NCBI RefSeq assembly: GCF_037975245.1
Contig: NC_092573.1
Span: 12,190,501-12,254,500, forward strand
Length of the DNA: 64,000 nt
Source: Apostichopus japonicus
Taxonomy: Eukaryota; Echinodermata; Holothuroidea; Aspidochirotida; Stichopodidae
Direction of reading: 5' to 3'
The notes below the pieces were generated by a model that was not told the origin of the DNA, searched no databases, and saw nothing but the letters and a program-made list of their open reading frames with translations. This document shows positions 46,214 through 58,900 of this stretch, in pieces. The stretch's first letter is position 1. Every line of letters starts with the position of its first letter. Position numbers and translations under genes: made by a program.

Positions 46214-47803
46214 GATTTTACTTCCTAGATATAGTTAAAAATTGAGAATTACATACTTTTTTATCCCATGTTTCACCGGAACCCATAACTGGCATCCGAG
46301 GAGGGGGGGGGGGGGTATCAACCTCCTGGCCACCATTCTCTCGACAGACCTGTATAACTTGTGTCCGCCAATATTTCGCTTGGGAGATATATTCCCATCT
46401 GACGGGTGTGTCATATATCAATTGAAAACTCTCAATCTCTCGTAAAGTATAACTCTATCGCTACAACTCCAGGACCCGGGGGTTGGATACAGTCCCCTGA
46501 CCACTCCCTCTCGTTAAGGTTGGTTATTACCCTTGTTAATTCATGGCATCGACAAGCAATCCTCGTCAAACTTGCTAGTATTATACTGTTATTATTTATT
46601 AGTAGTCATGTTTTTCTTTCATTTTGAATAGTTTCTGTATAAATATTAACATTAATTAGGTAGCCCAAGCGGCACTAAAGTGGATATAGCCCTAAACACA
46701 AAGGTTTTCTCTTCTCCATCGTAGGTCGTTTTCTTGGTGAATGATTAAAGAAGATAGAGGAATGCGTGAGTGTGTACGTTACTGTTATATAGTCGCTTGC
46801 AAGTTTAGTTCAAGCTCGATATCGTCGGTTTCTGTGGTCCTAATTATTCGGGTTTTCAAGTCATATGTAGAGCTGTCTCCTTTACTGTCCGAGCCCAGGA
46901 TGGGTGCTGCAAACCCCATTCGGGTCCTTCACAAAATGGAATCGAGTCTGGACTCGAGTGTCCTATCCAACACTGGTGTGTTTAGGGGTAGGGTAGAAGG
47001 GGCAAAAGTGGAAGAGATGGGAGGGTGGAATTTGTACTTGGGATTTACATCGCAGTTTTTAATTTATAACATATACAATATACGCAAAAGCCTGGTACTG
47101 TATACACATGACGCAAACTAAACATTTAAGGTGTTGCCGAGTATGTTATTTCGCAATTTGAGAAGGAAAAACTGAATGTGTTATAATTTTAATGAAAAGG
47201 TTGTGCACTATACTGACACTTTACCCGGGTTTTACCCCCCCCCCCAATCCCTCAAAAAAAAAACAAAAAAAAAAACAATAATACAGGTTTAAGGTATTTA
47301 GAAACCGCATTAAACACGGAGTTCCGATATTCAACATAGAGGATCGAACGACTGCGTCAAACCAATTTGATCCAGATCTAACTCGTAGATTTCTAGCAGG
47401 GCAGAAAACCAGGGTAAAACAACATCAAATTTGTAGTATAAACCTCACTTTGCTTAGGAAAATATCTCTGTATTTGCGTGTATAACGATCACCATGGATG
47501 CCATAATATATTATGCCATATTGGTAGTATAACAGGCCCCCCCCCCCCCCCACTCCCCCTTTTTTTTCCAGAGAAGACGGGGATATATATATTTATTGCT
47601 GATGCATTGTATGTAATTTCTAATGCTAATAGTCTCATTATAATGACTACATGGATTCGATCCGATTCTAGCGTAAACAAAGGGACATAATAGAAGTGTA
47701 GATTAGTCTCAAATTAATGTTTCTCCAATGTACCACCACAACCCTCTATATCACTATATCGATAGGACAATTAAACAAATTAGGATCGATTCTATTTCTA
47801 AAT
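46214..47803. other. Intergenic, no gene recognised
   Basis: C/G runs at ~46302-46315, 47236-47247 and 47536-47550 may be remnants of hAT-type elements, but no ends or duplications were identified. A 126-codon plus-strand frame at 46741 has no motif. Confidence 0.4.
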
Positions 47804-48055
47804 TCACAGCTTTATTTCACAGAACGCAGGAAAGAGCCATGTGTTAACTGCTACATCGTTCCAACGTCCAAAGTGTCCTGGTCCGTCCCAGAAATGAACA
47901 GCATCCTCACCATTACAGCAGTTATTTGGTTCGTGTGGTAGCCAGGCGTGAAAGTCAAATGGTGTGTTGTCGGTCCATTTGTAAGTTCCTTCGTGATGGA
48001 CGTCGTTCAAGCCGATCCAGACGCCCGGGTATTCCGTGTTGGCTGTGTAAGTTAT
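47804..48055 (-). CDS. C-type lectin 2, exon 3
   Basis: Last exon of a 180-residue secreted lectin (exons 54652-54525, 49750-49588, 48055-47804). The acceptor is TTCTATTTAG, phase 0, and it ends CEIKL then TGA. It carries VWIGLNDV, YKWTDNTPFDFHAW, EPN (~139-141) followed by NCC, and WND (~162-164). The calcium and mannose-type site is therefore intact. It is very like lectin 1 in LPHEPNNCC and W.DGPGH.G.WND, so the two genes are tandem paralogues ~11 kb apart. An AATAAA overlaps the last codons. Confidence 0.92.
   Translation of the reverse strand: MTYTANTEYPGVWIGLNDVHHEGTYKWTDNTPFDFHAWLPHEPNNCCNGEDAVHFWDGPGHFGRWNDVAVNTWLFPAFCEIKL
47811..47816 (-). terminator. AATAAA overlapping the lectin 2 coding end
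   Basis: The codons for E-I-K (GAAATAAAG) contain AATAAA four bases before the stop codon. If used, the 3' UTR would be only about 5-25 nt. It may be a chance occurrence of the hexamer. Confidence 0.3.
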
Positions 48056-49587
48056 CTAAATAGAAAAAAGGAGATATGTACATCCACGACAGTATTAACA
48101 TTTGAATATGCCCAGCTGCACAGAGTATAAACAAAACGAGGAAAGTGAGTTGATTACCGCCCCTTTCCGCGCTTTTTTTAAAATTAATTTTGTTTTTCTG
48201 GGTCTTAATATATATGTGTGGATCCAGGCAAGGTATGGAAGTGTACACATTCCCCAATCCCCCTCACAACCCCGTCCCTTCAACCCCCCCCCCCCACACA
48301 CACACGCTCACACATAACTCAAATGCAGTCATTAACACAACGTCCATGCACGCTGTTTAGATCTAATTACCGACCAATTTAGTAGTCTTATAGTATGCCT
48401 CAAAATGCACAGTCAGTTTGACTATGAAATGGGTTTCTTTTCTCCAGGAGGAAGCCCTTAGATCTCCCTAATTGGGAGAGGGATTCAACGATCATAGAGC
48501 TTCACCTTCTCCTCCTCCTTTATGAAACCCTGGTCCCGCACTTGCTTACAAAAAAATGTCAATTTGTGAATATTTTTATTTTCTCCCTCAGCTCACATTA
48601 TATATCTTCCCTTCTGTTGATAGTTAGGCGAAATAAGTAAAATTAATGGGATATGTGAGAACTTAGTTGATGCTCTACATTTTGATGTACCCCCAATCCC
48701 CAGAAAAATGCAACAACAATCGATCCATTTCGTAGAGACACCCCCCCCCATCCCATGCACTCCCCTCTTTGTCAACGCACGGTGCCCTTGGAAGTATAGA
48801 CTAAAGTATACAACCACACAGGGATCATGTTTGATTCTTAAGTTTTAAAGAAGAAAAATATATATATATATATATTTTTTTAAGTTGACGGCTTCCGTGG
48901 GTCTGACTTCATAAACAAATGATTGAAAGGGAAAAAAATATATTATGGGGTATTATTTGCCATATAAAATTAATCTTAGTAATCTGTCGATTGTAGCTGT
49001 AAGTTTTGCTTTAGACGGGCAATTTACCAGCGTAAGCCCTGACGAGGGTTATGTATGAAAGGATCGCTGCACATGCATGTACTGCTGTCACTGCTAATAT
49101 TATGAAATGCATCGCTCATTTTCTTTGACATATTAAAGACGCAACACTACAATGCCTCGAGCTAAAAATAATCTCAGTCACGTGAATGGTAGGAGATAGT
49201 ACATTGCATAGCAAAATGCAAACTTTCTTCCAGTGGCGGTGCTACGAGATGGAGGGGGGGGGGCACGAGGGGTAAATTTTCCCCCTCAACCCTCCCCCAG
49301 TTTTCCCCAATCAGAGTTGCTATACTTATCCAAACTATACAGAACTAGGTTAATTGTTTGCATTAAATTTCTTCCAAATAATGATTCCAATTAATGAAAC
49401 AAATGTCAACTGATATAGCACCATTTTGCGTCTAAGTCACTTCACTTGTAGAAAATTCCCAAAGAGAGGAAAACCCCTCCCCTTAGACCCCCACAACAGT
49501 GTTATATTTTCTCAGCCCCCCCCCCCCCCCGCGGGAAAAAAATATATATGCCTTTCCACAGTCGTATACGTATAATGGGCTACTTAC
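48056..49587. other. Lectin 2 intron 2
   Basis: No exon was recognised. It holds C-rich runs (48284-48296, 48740-48748), a short TA run (48857-48875) and, at 49231, CAGTGGCGGTGCTACGAG. The last looks like a hAT left end, but no matching right end or duplication was found. Confidence 0.5.
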
Positions 49588-49750
49588 ATCTTCTGGTATG
49601 GGGTCCCTTGAATAGACCCAGTAATTGTAAAGAAAATCTTGCTCGTCCTGCGAATGCACTGAAGCAAGACGCGCAGTTGAGAAGCCGGCAGGCGTCAGCC
49701 TTTGGCACCATCCATTAGCATCATTCCAGTTGCACTCAGCTGAATGGTAT
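49588..49750 (-). CDS. C-type lectin 2, exon 2
   Basis: The acceptor is CATGTTTTAG and the donor GTAAGT, with phase 2 in and phase 0 out, identical to lectin 1. It encodes YHSAECNWNDANGWCQRL, then FSTARLASVHSQDEQDFLYN, and ends DPIPED. LASVHS and the WC position match the C-type lectin fold. Confidence 0.9.
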
Positions 49751-50546
49751 CTAAAACATGTAGAAATTAAAAAAAAATACACATAAAAACAAAACAGAAA
49801 CGAAGAGAACACCGGTAGCCTTTTCCGTTGCATTTGAATGGCTGAATATATGTCACCATTACGGTTATTAATTAACATAGTCCTGTATATGTCTGTTCGT
49901 TAGACTAAATGTGGTATGTATATATTGCAGTAGATCGCTCATTAACCGTTAACCAACATCATGTGTTAGTATCTGTTCCCTATATTGAAGAGACTCGAGA
50001 TATCTCAAGAAATCTATAGATGTAATACCGTCCGTCATGAACACACTGTTACAGTCTCAAGGTAATTGGAGACTGGGGTTAAGTTAAGAGCGGAGCAAGT
50101 TGTTTTGATTTTCGTGCACAGATTCTATATCTTGGGTAACATTTCTTAACAAAATAAATACATTAAAGTATGTATAACAACACTACGCATAACATTTAAA
50201 CCGGCATGTGCATTTGGGGATCCATTCTATATCCAACAATGTTAACATGACATGATATGAGAGTTCAAGAAAAGCTACATGATGATCGGATAACGGAACA
50301 TTCATGTGACCTTAATTGCTATAATAGTTTCTGGATATTTTTCGGTGATTTCTTTTTATTGCTATACAAGAGATGGAAACAAATATGGACCTTCTTGATT
50401 TCCATTATACATCATCCAATGAAAAATATAAAAAATAAGTATGTATCACCATAAAAGAAAAAAATAGAGAGATAAAGAAAGAGAGAGCAGAACAAAAAAA
50501 AGTTTATTATTATGATATAGAATTATAATTATTTCGTGTCTTATAT
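49751..50546. other. Part of lectin 2 intron 1
   Basis: AT-rich, with no gene or repeat recognised. Confidence 0.45.
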
Positions 50547-50700
50547 CAGACGCGTATCCAGGATTTTCTAACCCGGGGGGCGCGAATTACCATCTAAGCG
50601 GAGCGCCACCATCGGTTGGCGCGGAGCGTACAAGAAAATTTCTGGTTTTGATACCCCCCAGATCACCGGAAATGGCACTTCTCGGGCTTGAAAATGACCA
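50547..50700 (+). mobile_element. Partial hAT-type element with the shared core
   Basis: The left end CAGACGCGTATCCAGG resembles the inverted right end at 52276-52291. The core (CATCTAAGCGGAGCGCCACC, GGCGCGGAGCGTACAAG) lies ~40 bp inside. The right end was not identified, so the true length is unknown. Confidence 0.65.
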
Positions 50701-51223
50701 ACCAGATGTAGACTTTTGCCTGAGAACCAAGTATTTCCCCAAAGTTTTTTTTCCATCCATAACCTTTTTGAAGATTGTCACCAGTCACACATCATGTTCG
50801 ACCTCATTGCATGTCCTATGGATCATTGCTTTTGTAGGTGATTCTACGTCACGGCCCACAATATCCGAAAGCCCCACTTTTCAAGGTTTTAAGCCCATTA
50901 TTTGTTGAGAATTTGAAAATTCACATTTCTCGTGAGTAAGCTCACTTCAAAACATACCCATAATGTTGCACAAAATTCAATATATGGACAACCAATATAG
51001 AAAAACGTCCTTCAACCCCTAACAGACAGGTCAAAATTGCACGAGTAGAGGAAAGTATGATGAAGAATGTTGGTGAGGAAATTTTCTAAAATTCAGACAC
51101 AGTTAATTTATTGGTGTATAAATATTAAAACCTCTTATAATGGCTATTATAAAACTTGGTTGAAGGAAATGAAAAATAGCAGATATTTCCGATATGAGGT
51201 ATATCGAAACCGAACACTACACA

Positions 51224-51623
51224 CATAGGCGTAGGTCCCGTAGGAGGCGGGGGCTGCAGCCCCCCCCCCCACCGCAACCAATTTTTTTCTGGCACCTACT
51301 GAAAGAAAAATAAATAGCAATGAATAGCTTAAAAATTATCTCCTTGGTAATTGAAATAAAGTTCTAAGCTTGGCCGACATTACTAAGTACTGTAAAAGAG
51401 AGTTTTGACATAAATGAATCTGTATGCTTTTTCTCCATCTACATAAGACATTTCGTTGTTAATATTAGCACCCGGCGGTATACTGTGCAACTTTCACGGA
51501 CCGTAAGGTACACGATGCCATGCAATGTAACGATAAGTTGAACGCGCGCGCCAAAAAATTTTGGCTTTTTTTTCGGGCCTAGTCATTACAGCCCCCAAAT
51601 CCAATTGGGCTCCTACGCCTTTG
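51224..51623 (+). mobile_element. Nonautonomous hAT element, CATAGGCGTAGG family
   Basis: A 400-bp element with ends CATAGGCGTAGG / CCTACGCCTTTG and an exact 8-bp duplication ACTACACA (51216-51223 and 51624-51631). The direct repeat extends by chance or design to 13 bp (ACTACACACATAG). It has a G/C-rich left end and no transposase. Confidence 0.88.
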
Positions 51624-51724
51624 ACTACACACATAGACAGTTTTTGAGGCTGTTCATCGTGGAACATGCATTTCAATGCTCACTGATATGATGTTATATC
51701 TGCTCTTTGCTTTACAAATTCGAA

Positions 51725-52291
51725 CAGGTGTGTAGCGAGTAATTGCCAAGGGAAGGGCGAAGCCTGTAGGCGAACTATCTAGCGAAGCGCCACCATGAGT
51801 TGGCGCGAAGCGTACAATAAAAATTTTGGCAGAAAATGCCTCCCAGATCGCTGGAAATGACACTTCCCAGGCCTTGTAAGTTGCATCTAAGCACTGTCTA
51901 TTTTGAAATTACTAGCAATGTCATAAAGAAAATTTGCTCGGGGGGGGGGCGGTCGCCCCCTTCCCGAAATGCGTCATGTTCCCCGACGACTCGGTCGAGT
52001 TCAAGACCAGCCACAGTTGGTTCCATATAGCACAATTGTTCAATTGTTTAAAGCGCTGATCCCTATTATGTTAACTATGACTGTTCCTCTTTCTCTTCCC
52101 GAGGTCTTGGCTATCTTCTACTCCCTCCTTTTCTCCTTTTTCTCTCTTTTTTCTTTTTCTTTTCCCATCCTTCCTCTCCTCCTTTTCTTTTTTCCCCCTC
52201 CTTTTCCCTTTTTTCTTCACTTTTGTTCTCTCCTCTTTTCCTTACCCGGGGGCGCGCGCCCCCAACGCCCCCCCCCCTGGATACGCACCTG
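51725..52291 (+). mobile_element. Composite hAT-type element with the shared core
   Basis: The left end CAGGTGTGTAGCGAG, the core ~50 bp inside and the GGGGGGGGGCGGTCGCC block closely match the element at 33152-33461. After ~51960 the match stops. The right end CTGGATACGCACCTG belongs to another family, and the flanking 8-mers differ (AATTCGAA, TATATGTT). It is therefore probably two nested or joined elements. A pyrimidine-rich tract lies at 52090-52245. Confidence 0.65.
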
Positions 52292-52812
52292 TATATGTTC
52301 TGAAATGTATCAGGTAAAAAAAAACCCAATGTCTTAAACAACGGCCGGGAAACTATTTGGAAAGTTATATACAGATGAAAGGAGCAGGCTATAGGATTCA
52401 CACGACAGACCTCATCATTACTAAAATCAGGGTCTGTGTTCTATGTAGCAATTAAGGCTTCTCGCTCCTTAAAATGCTCACGGTGGCAATCTCTATAGAA
52501 GATTTATCAGAGTATTATCCGAGTTGAAAGAATTAAGTTTTTCTTTAATTACCGTCCGGATAATCCCGTAAATGAGCTAACGATGCCATTGTCCTCGGCA
52601 CGATCGACAGTTATACCTAAAAATACTACTTTTAAATACATTCTGTTTGTCCAACAAACTCTTTCGAGAATCGCAAGATACCTATCTACCACGTCGACCC
52701 AACCCCCCCCCCCCTTATGCGGTTCACTGTCGGGCATACTAGTACTCAACTTAAATCTACACGTACTTTATATCGTACGGCTGAATAGGTGCATAAGCTT
52801 ATATAGTATACC

Positions 52813-53599
52813 CATGGGCGGCGATCCGTACTACCGAGTGGGGGGGGGGGGGATATGACCTTGTTGACTATCTAAGCGTAGCGCCACCATGAATTGGCGC
52901 GAAGCGTAGAAGAAAATTTGGGGATTTACAAACCCTCTAGATGGCCGGAAACGGCACTTCCCAAGGTTTCCAAGCGGCATATACCCAACTTTAAAATAGG
53001 GATATCATGTCCGAAATATCTCATAATCAGGATCCAAAATACTTTTTTTTTAATTTCGGGTGTTATTTTGGGAAAATTGCCCCTGTCAATCTTGTTTCAG
53101 GCGCTACGTTAGAATGTTCGAGAGCTCTTTTATATTATTCGACGAAGAAAATGGCCTCATGCAGGCTATTATAGGCCTATACACATGCAATACACAATTA
53201 CACAGTTACATATCCTAGGTACCGATTGCTAGGGCATCCAGGTGAAACGTGTATTAAGCATTACCCTGGTAACATGAGATTCTCAGCTGTTCGAGGGAAC
53301 ATGTACGTATGTAGGCCTACTATAGGGCCTATATGAATACTATGAGGGTGCATATATGTACTATATCAATACCGTGATAAAGATAAAGACGGTTTATTTG
53401 AAAAGATCGCATGCACTGCGTTTATGGTAGGCGAGAAATGAAGCTAAAAAAGAGCCGTACATTCACGATGATGCATAAATGTAGGCATGAAAATATTCTT
53501 ATCTCTGGCATTTGGTGGGGGGATATGGTGTATTACATCCGCTCCACCCATTTTCATGGAGGTATATATACCCCCACCCCCCCAGGATCGCCGCCCATG
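52813..53599 (+). mobile_element. Nonautonomous hAT element, CATGGGCGGCGATCC family
   Basis: A 787-bp element with perfect inverted ends CATGGGCGGCGATCC / GGATCGCCGCCCATG and an exact 8-bp duplication AGTATACC (52805-52812 and 53600-53607). The shared core begins ~55 bp inside the left end. No transposase was seen. Confidence 0.92.
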
Positions 53600-53607
53600 A
53601 GTATACC

Positions 53608-54524
53608 TTTCGATTCATTATGCAATTAATGTGTCACAAATAATCACCACGGAAGCGCAGACCCCACGTACCATTTGGTGGTCACTGCTACACCCCCTCC
53701 CCCTTCTAAAGTATACCATTTTCATCGTCAACAGAACATGATATAGGCTACCATGCACTCACACAGGCCACAAAGCAATATCAATTTATAATTATACATT
53801 GATCCGATCTTTTGTCATTGATCATCTTTCTCTTTAAATAAACTTGAACGAGCCCTGACTTGTATGGTTGTAACTCCATGTATATACTAGTAGGCCTATA
53901 ACATCGAAAAGCAATCACGCAATATGCCTCAAAACAATAATAGCCTATAATTAATATATGTTTATAAAGTAAAATCGATGATACGGATTTCAAGGCGACC
54001 CTTATAGTCTGTTATAATATGGGTAAATTCACTGGCGTGCACAAATTTCAATGGTAGAGGGGGATCTAAAATCCCTCGACTGATGTAGGTATAGGGCTTT
54101 ATGGAAAGCTCTATAAGTAGAATGGCTTCATAAGGTATAGTGAGTGTTGCTCTTGGGTCGTTGAAAATCCCATATTGGGGTTTTGGTTTCCCCCGGAAAG
54201 ACTGGAAATACAGATATTCAAATGGTGCATGCTATAGGGCATATCTGTGGTGTGCTTTACATGAAATACTCTCGATTTTCTGTGTGAGGATGAATGGGGG
54301 GAGGGGGGGGGGGATGCTCACCGGAGCATTTGATCTAACTCTTGCCCGGCAGCATGTAAAAAAAAAATCCTCTGACTGAATCACTTTCGCGACTGACGGT
54401 GGAGACTGGAAGAAAAAACCTCTCCAGACACGGGATTTTCCTCTATTAGATTTTCCGAGGATGTGAATATCTTTACACCATTCGTAAAAAAGAAGTAAGT
54501 AAATGAATAAATAAATAACCTTAC
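53608..54524. other. Part of lectin 2 intron 1
   Basis: No exon was recognised. A G-run lies at ~54296-54313. AATCCTCTGACTGAATCA near 54366 resembles GTCCTCTGACTGAACCA at ~60518, a probable shared repeat fragment. Confidence 0.45.
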
Positions 54525-54652
54525 CTGTAACAGGATGATTTAAACCCTGTCCAATGAGGAGGGCAACCGCCAACATGGTGACCTTCTGATGTATTCAAGA
54601 GAACCCCACTAAATAGCACAAGTGTGGCTAAAACCAACGTCAAGGTAGTCAT
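54525..54652 (-). CDS. C-type lectin 2, exon 1 (signal peptide and domain start)
   Basis: ATG at 54652 opens MTTLTLVLATLVLFSGVLL, a signal peptide. It is followed by HHVGGCPPHWTGFKSSCYR, the C-type lectin N-terminal motif. The donor is AG/GTAAGG, phase 2, matching lectin 1 exon 1. Intron 1 is ~4.8 kb and full of hAT-type elements. A foldback transposon begins only 39 bp upstream of the ATG, so the promoter lies in or beyond that element unless a 5' UTR intron exists. Confidence 0.9.
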
Positions 54653-54690
54653 GATTGGTATAGATATATACCACCTCTACGGGAATGCTG

Positions 54691-55357
54691 CAACGAGGTA
54701 AATGAATCTGGAGGAATCATGTCAATTGGGTGCGCGCGTACCATGTATGGAGGGTCATGTGATGTGTTCCAGGGTGGTACTATACTGATATTTCTCTGTA
54801 GCAGTTCGAGAACAGTGTTAGTGACTTTGTGAAAGATTGGTCGGTTCGGACATGGGAACTAACGGCATAAGAAGGTACTGGTACTTCAGGCCTACGAAAT
54901 AGTGCTAATATGCTAACGTTCAACCTTATTCTCTTGAATGAAGGCAGGCTTTCTACATAATCTTACTTATTAATACAGCTCTAGGGGCAAGCTTTGTCTC
55001 ATATGGCCTAACGTTATTACTACACGCTATAAGTGAATGTAGAAATGGGAAATGTGGGGAAATGTTTAGTTCAGTGCAACCACGGAATTCTCCATGGAAC
55101 AGAGCCTAATGCTGCTCGACGGGAATATAGATATCACGTTAGGCTACAGGCACGGTTATTGCTAGGTAACGGGTGTCGTCTGCTGCTCTAAGCACGCAAA
55201 CGCATTTACGTACTAGTTGGGTGAAATCATCACGCGTAATAGGGAGAGTAGTATATTAGTACCACCCTGGAACACATCACATGACCCTCCATACATGGTA
55301 CGCGCGTACGCGCGTATTTACTGTGTGATAGTTTCTCCAGATTCATTTACCTCGTTG
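54691..55357. mobile_element. Foldback hAT-type element upstream of lectin 2
   Basis: A 667-bp element with ~95-bp inverted arms. The arms share CAACGAGGTAAATGAATCTG, GCGCGTACCATGTATGGAGG and GTCATGTGATGTGTTCCAGG. It has CA...TG ends and an exact 8-bp duplication GAATGCTG (54683-54690 and 55358-55365). The right arm has an extra CGCGCGTACG stretch. It has no coding capacity and lies just upstream of the lectin 2 start codon. Confidence 0.88.
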
Positions 55358-55365
55358 GAATGCTG

Positions 55366-55910
55366 GCGTTAAAGTCGGTTAATTGTTAGGAAATGAACGA
55401 AGCTTAGAAAGATCAGCTTGATCAAAACAATAGCTTCGAATGTATGGAATCCAAGATGAGCCATACGTACTTTTAGAGATTGACTTTCACCAGACTTAAA
55501 AAAAAGTACGGATGATTATAAAATACGTGAAATCTTTTGCAAATAACCGTTTCGAGATTTCAGATTTTAATATGGCAGTTTGCATTAATTCTAACAACTC
55601 AACCCAAAATGATTTTTTACCCTCACATGGACAACAAAACATTTTTGGATAAAATTCAACATATTTGCTTGACAAATGCGTAATGCAATTTAAACTTGTT
55701 ACTCAAGCTCAGGCCACAAGTCTTATTTTCTTCTTGAATTTTGTCAGTGCTGAATCTGATTAACTGACCAATGATGGTATGTGACTCAGACTGTGTGTGA
55801 CGAAGACGTTGATGCATGGGGTCATTGGATACGATCGTGTAAAGCAACATATATTACAGTCTGAAGGAGGCTTCATGCAACATTTTGCAATTTTGCAATC
55901 ATTACACATA
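55366..55910. other. Spacer, no gene recognised
   Basis: AT-rich, with nothing supportable. Confidence 0.4.
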
Positions 55911-58900
55911 GGCCATCAGCTGAAGCTCAAAATGTGGCTGTAAAATCAGTTTCGTTCCAGCAACACCGGGTCTAGATTTTTAATGCATTTTGGGGTAGTT
56001 TAATGCATCACAAACATTATATCAAAAGTTCTCCAAAAAATTTCCTGCAGTATTTTTGTAAGAAACCCTTGAAATTGGGTATGTTATGTAGACATTACGT
56101 GGTACGATGCTATGTATTAGGAACACATGTGCTAACGTTAGATTTGGTACAGTGGTGCATACATACCACTCTTTTCTTGTTAAATTACGACTGATATATT
56201 TTTTTTGTATAATAGTTGGGTCAGGGTTACAAGAATGGTGGAAGAGGATTCTGGTCTAAAGGTCAGTGAGGGTTGTTTTCAAGCATTACAAGTTGTGCCC
56301 CCCCCCCTCCATTTTCGCCAAAATGGTAAAAAATCACATTTTCAACTTTGAAATATGAAATACAATTTTTGCACATTATAACTTAAGGGTTTTAATTATA
56401 AAAATGTACCACTTTTAATAAACTCAGATATAATGCTTTGTAATAAATCAAATATTTTTAGATTTTCCCCCTATGTTATGAATGCATTTCGTCTGTGCAT
56501 GTATGCGTAAATATACACATATAATGAAAAGTTCCTCTCCATAATTGTTACACTCCCCATCCAAACTGTTTTACAAATGCAACCCCCTCCCCCTCTACTT
56601 TACATGTAGCTAAATCCCTAGTTACAATGAGATGTACCAATGCCCCAAGACCAGTGAGCTATTTCTTTTGTATAAATCAATATATAAGTTGGCACACTAA
56701 GACGTCATGGCATATCGTAGATGTGAAATAAAGTTATAGTCGGTATATATCCTTTACCTTAGTACTCTTTCTACAATCTCCTGCAAAACTAGGTACTTTC
56801 TCCTTGTTATTGAAACGACATGTTTATAATTCGTATTCCTGCAAAAAGAGTTGTCAAGGGAGTTAACACATAAAAGAAAAGATCGACAAGGTTTCAGGAC
56901 GCGGTATTTGCGTCATCGTCATCAGTAAATGTAGTTGTGAATATGCAAGAGGTAAAGCATGCCCATAACACCATCCTCCCCCCTCCCATCCCCTCTAAAA
57001 AAAAAGTGTGATTTGAAGAAAATGTGGATATTTATCAAAGTTGTCTGGTAGGTAGGGTAATCTACGTAAAACTACTAATAGCTAAAATGAATATATGAAT
57101 AAGATCATGTTTACTGGTTCCTTTAAACTCTGGGGAACAAAATAATGACAACATGACTTTGAAAAAGTTAACCCTCTTCACAAACTTCAAACTTGATTAA
57201 AATTTCAGACTAAGATATCGAGATTTAACACCATCACAGTTCATCCTCCAAATCATCTTCCCCTGCATCAACAATCTCAACATCTTCTTGGAAGTTACTG
57301 CAATTTCTATATTTACATAGGTCTGTACACGGTAGTTGTGCATTCATTCAGGAACATCTTCCTTTAAGACATTTGCCGACTCTACAGCTACTGCTGACAC
57401 ACTGAAGCAAAACATCTGGGTCAGGTGGCTTCGTCATCCAAGTGATTATAAGGTCATCATTTTCAAGTTTACATCCATGTCCCTCTGGTGAGAGTGCATC
57501 AATCCTTGGCTGCAATGCCCTACTGTGAATAGCAGCCTGGTTGGTGCAGCGCTTAACATGCTGGATCAGAGCATCTTTTGTTGGTGGTAAACTCTGCTCT
57601 GAGGAGGAGATGAACAGAACACCTTGTACCATGAAATTGGATATTTTTGAGTCTCACATTTTATGATGGGGTACCAATATAATTACAATTCAGCTAGAAA
57701 TATGTTGCAAATTTCTTTAATAATTTCAATGGAAAGATTAACCTGATATTGCATCTCAAAGTGTTTAGAGAATTTTTTAATTTTCCTTGGGGGAGGACCC
57801 CCATATTCCAAAAGTCCTAGATCCACCCCTGAACACTCAATGAACCACACATTGAAGAGAGTACTTTACCTTTCAAGATCTGTATGTCTTCCTTGTCAAG
57901 AATTGTATCTAGTTTCTTCAACATAGAGAGTGGTACCTCACTTCAATGGCAACACGGTCTTTTCCTCTAATATTCATAAAATCTGGGCTCATCTTTTTTC
58001 CGCTCTGCTGCTTGTCGAAGCAATACCTTAATAAAATGACATAAAAAAAGCAAATTGTTTTGCATTTTCTGTTGATCAAAATGTAAGTTTGAACAAATAA
58101 GAATTAAGACAATTTTATTTATATACCATGTGATCTGCTCATCTTCTATGGACAAACAAAGACACATTCAAATTTTGCAAACCAGTGTCATGCAAAAAAG
58201 AATTAAAACAGGCTTTTTTTGACAGTACAGTATATTATCTCTTAATGTTATGGTTTAAATTATACAATGGTAGATTATATCTGTTACTAATAATAAAGGA
58301 GACAGATACTTGTTCATTTTGGTAAAGCTAGACAGGCTGACCATAAGACCTTGCAAACCTAACCTTATTGCACCTTTGTTACACTTATTTTTCTAACTAA
58401 TATAATATCTCTATCATTCAAATAAAGGGCCACAGTAAGAAAACTATGAAGCCTGTATTTAACACTTAGGCTAGTGCCCCAGATGGAGAATTTGATACAA
58501 ATTTCCGTTCCTACCACCTTATAACAAAACAAATCAGATGACCATGCCACTAAGTAATTATATTATGTTCAGGTCCAACACTGTGCCCTTTGACTTGGAT
58601 TCTATCCCTTAAGAGCTACTGATCTTGCATTATGCAACTTCTCTTAACACTTCAACTATGCCACAGAAGTACAAGTAGAGTCGTGTAGTATGCTTAGGCT
58701 TACCTCCATCGAAAGTCTCTGCCTGCTGCAGCTTGTCCCGTTTGCAACGCCTAGTAATGTATTGTTTCTTTTCCCACATATAATAAATTGAACAGGCAAT
58801 ACACCAGAGCTTCTGCTTGGTTTCCTCGATCTTTTCCGTCAATTCTTCGTTTAAAATCATATGGGGTCTCCTCTGGAACTGTCCGTTTTCTTGCAGCAAT

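Noticed and set aside
46741-47121. 126-codon plus-strand frame
   Set aside because: No recognisable domain and a frame of this length is expected by chance in 64 kb.
49231-49500. Possible further hAT element beginning CAGTGGCGGTGCTACGAG
   Set aside because: Only a left-end-like sequence was found; no matching right end or 8-bp duplication.
54657-54672. TATA box for lectin 2 (GGTATATATCTATACC)
   Set aside because: It is within ~5-20 nt of the start codon, too close to direct initiation upstream of it. It is more likely 5' UTR sequence.
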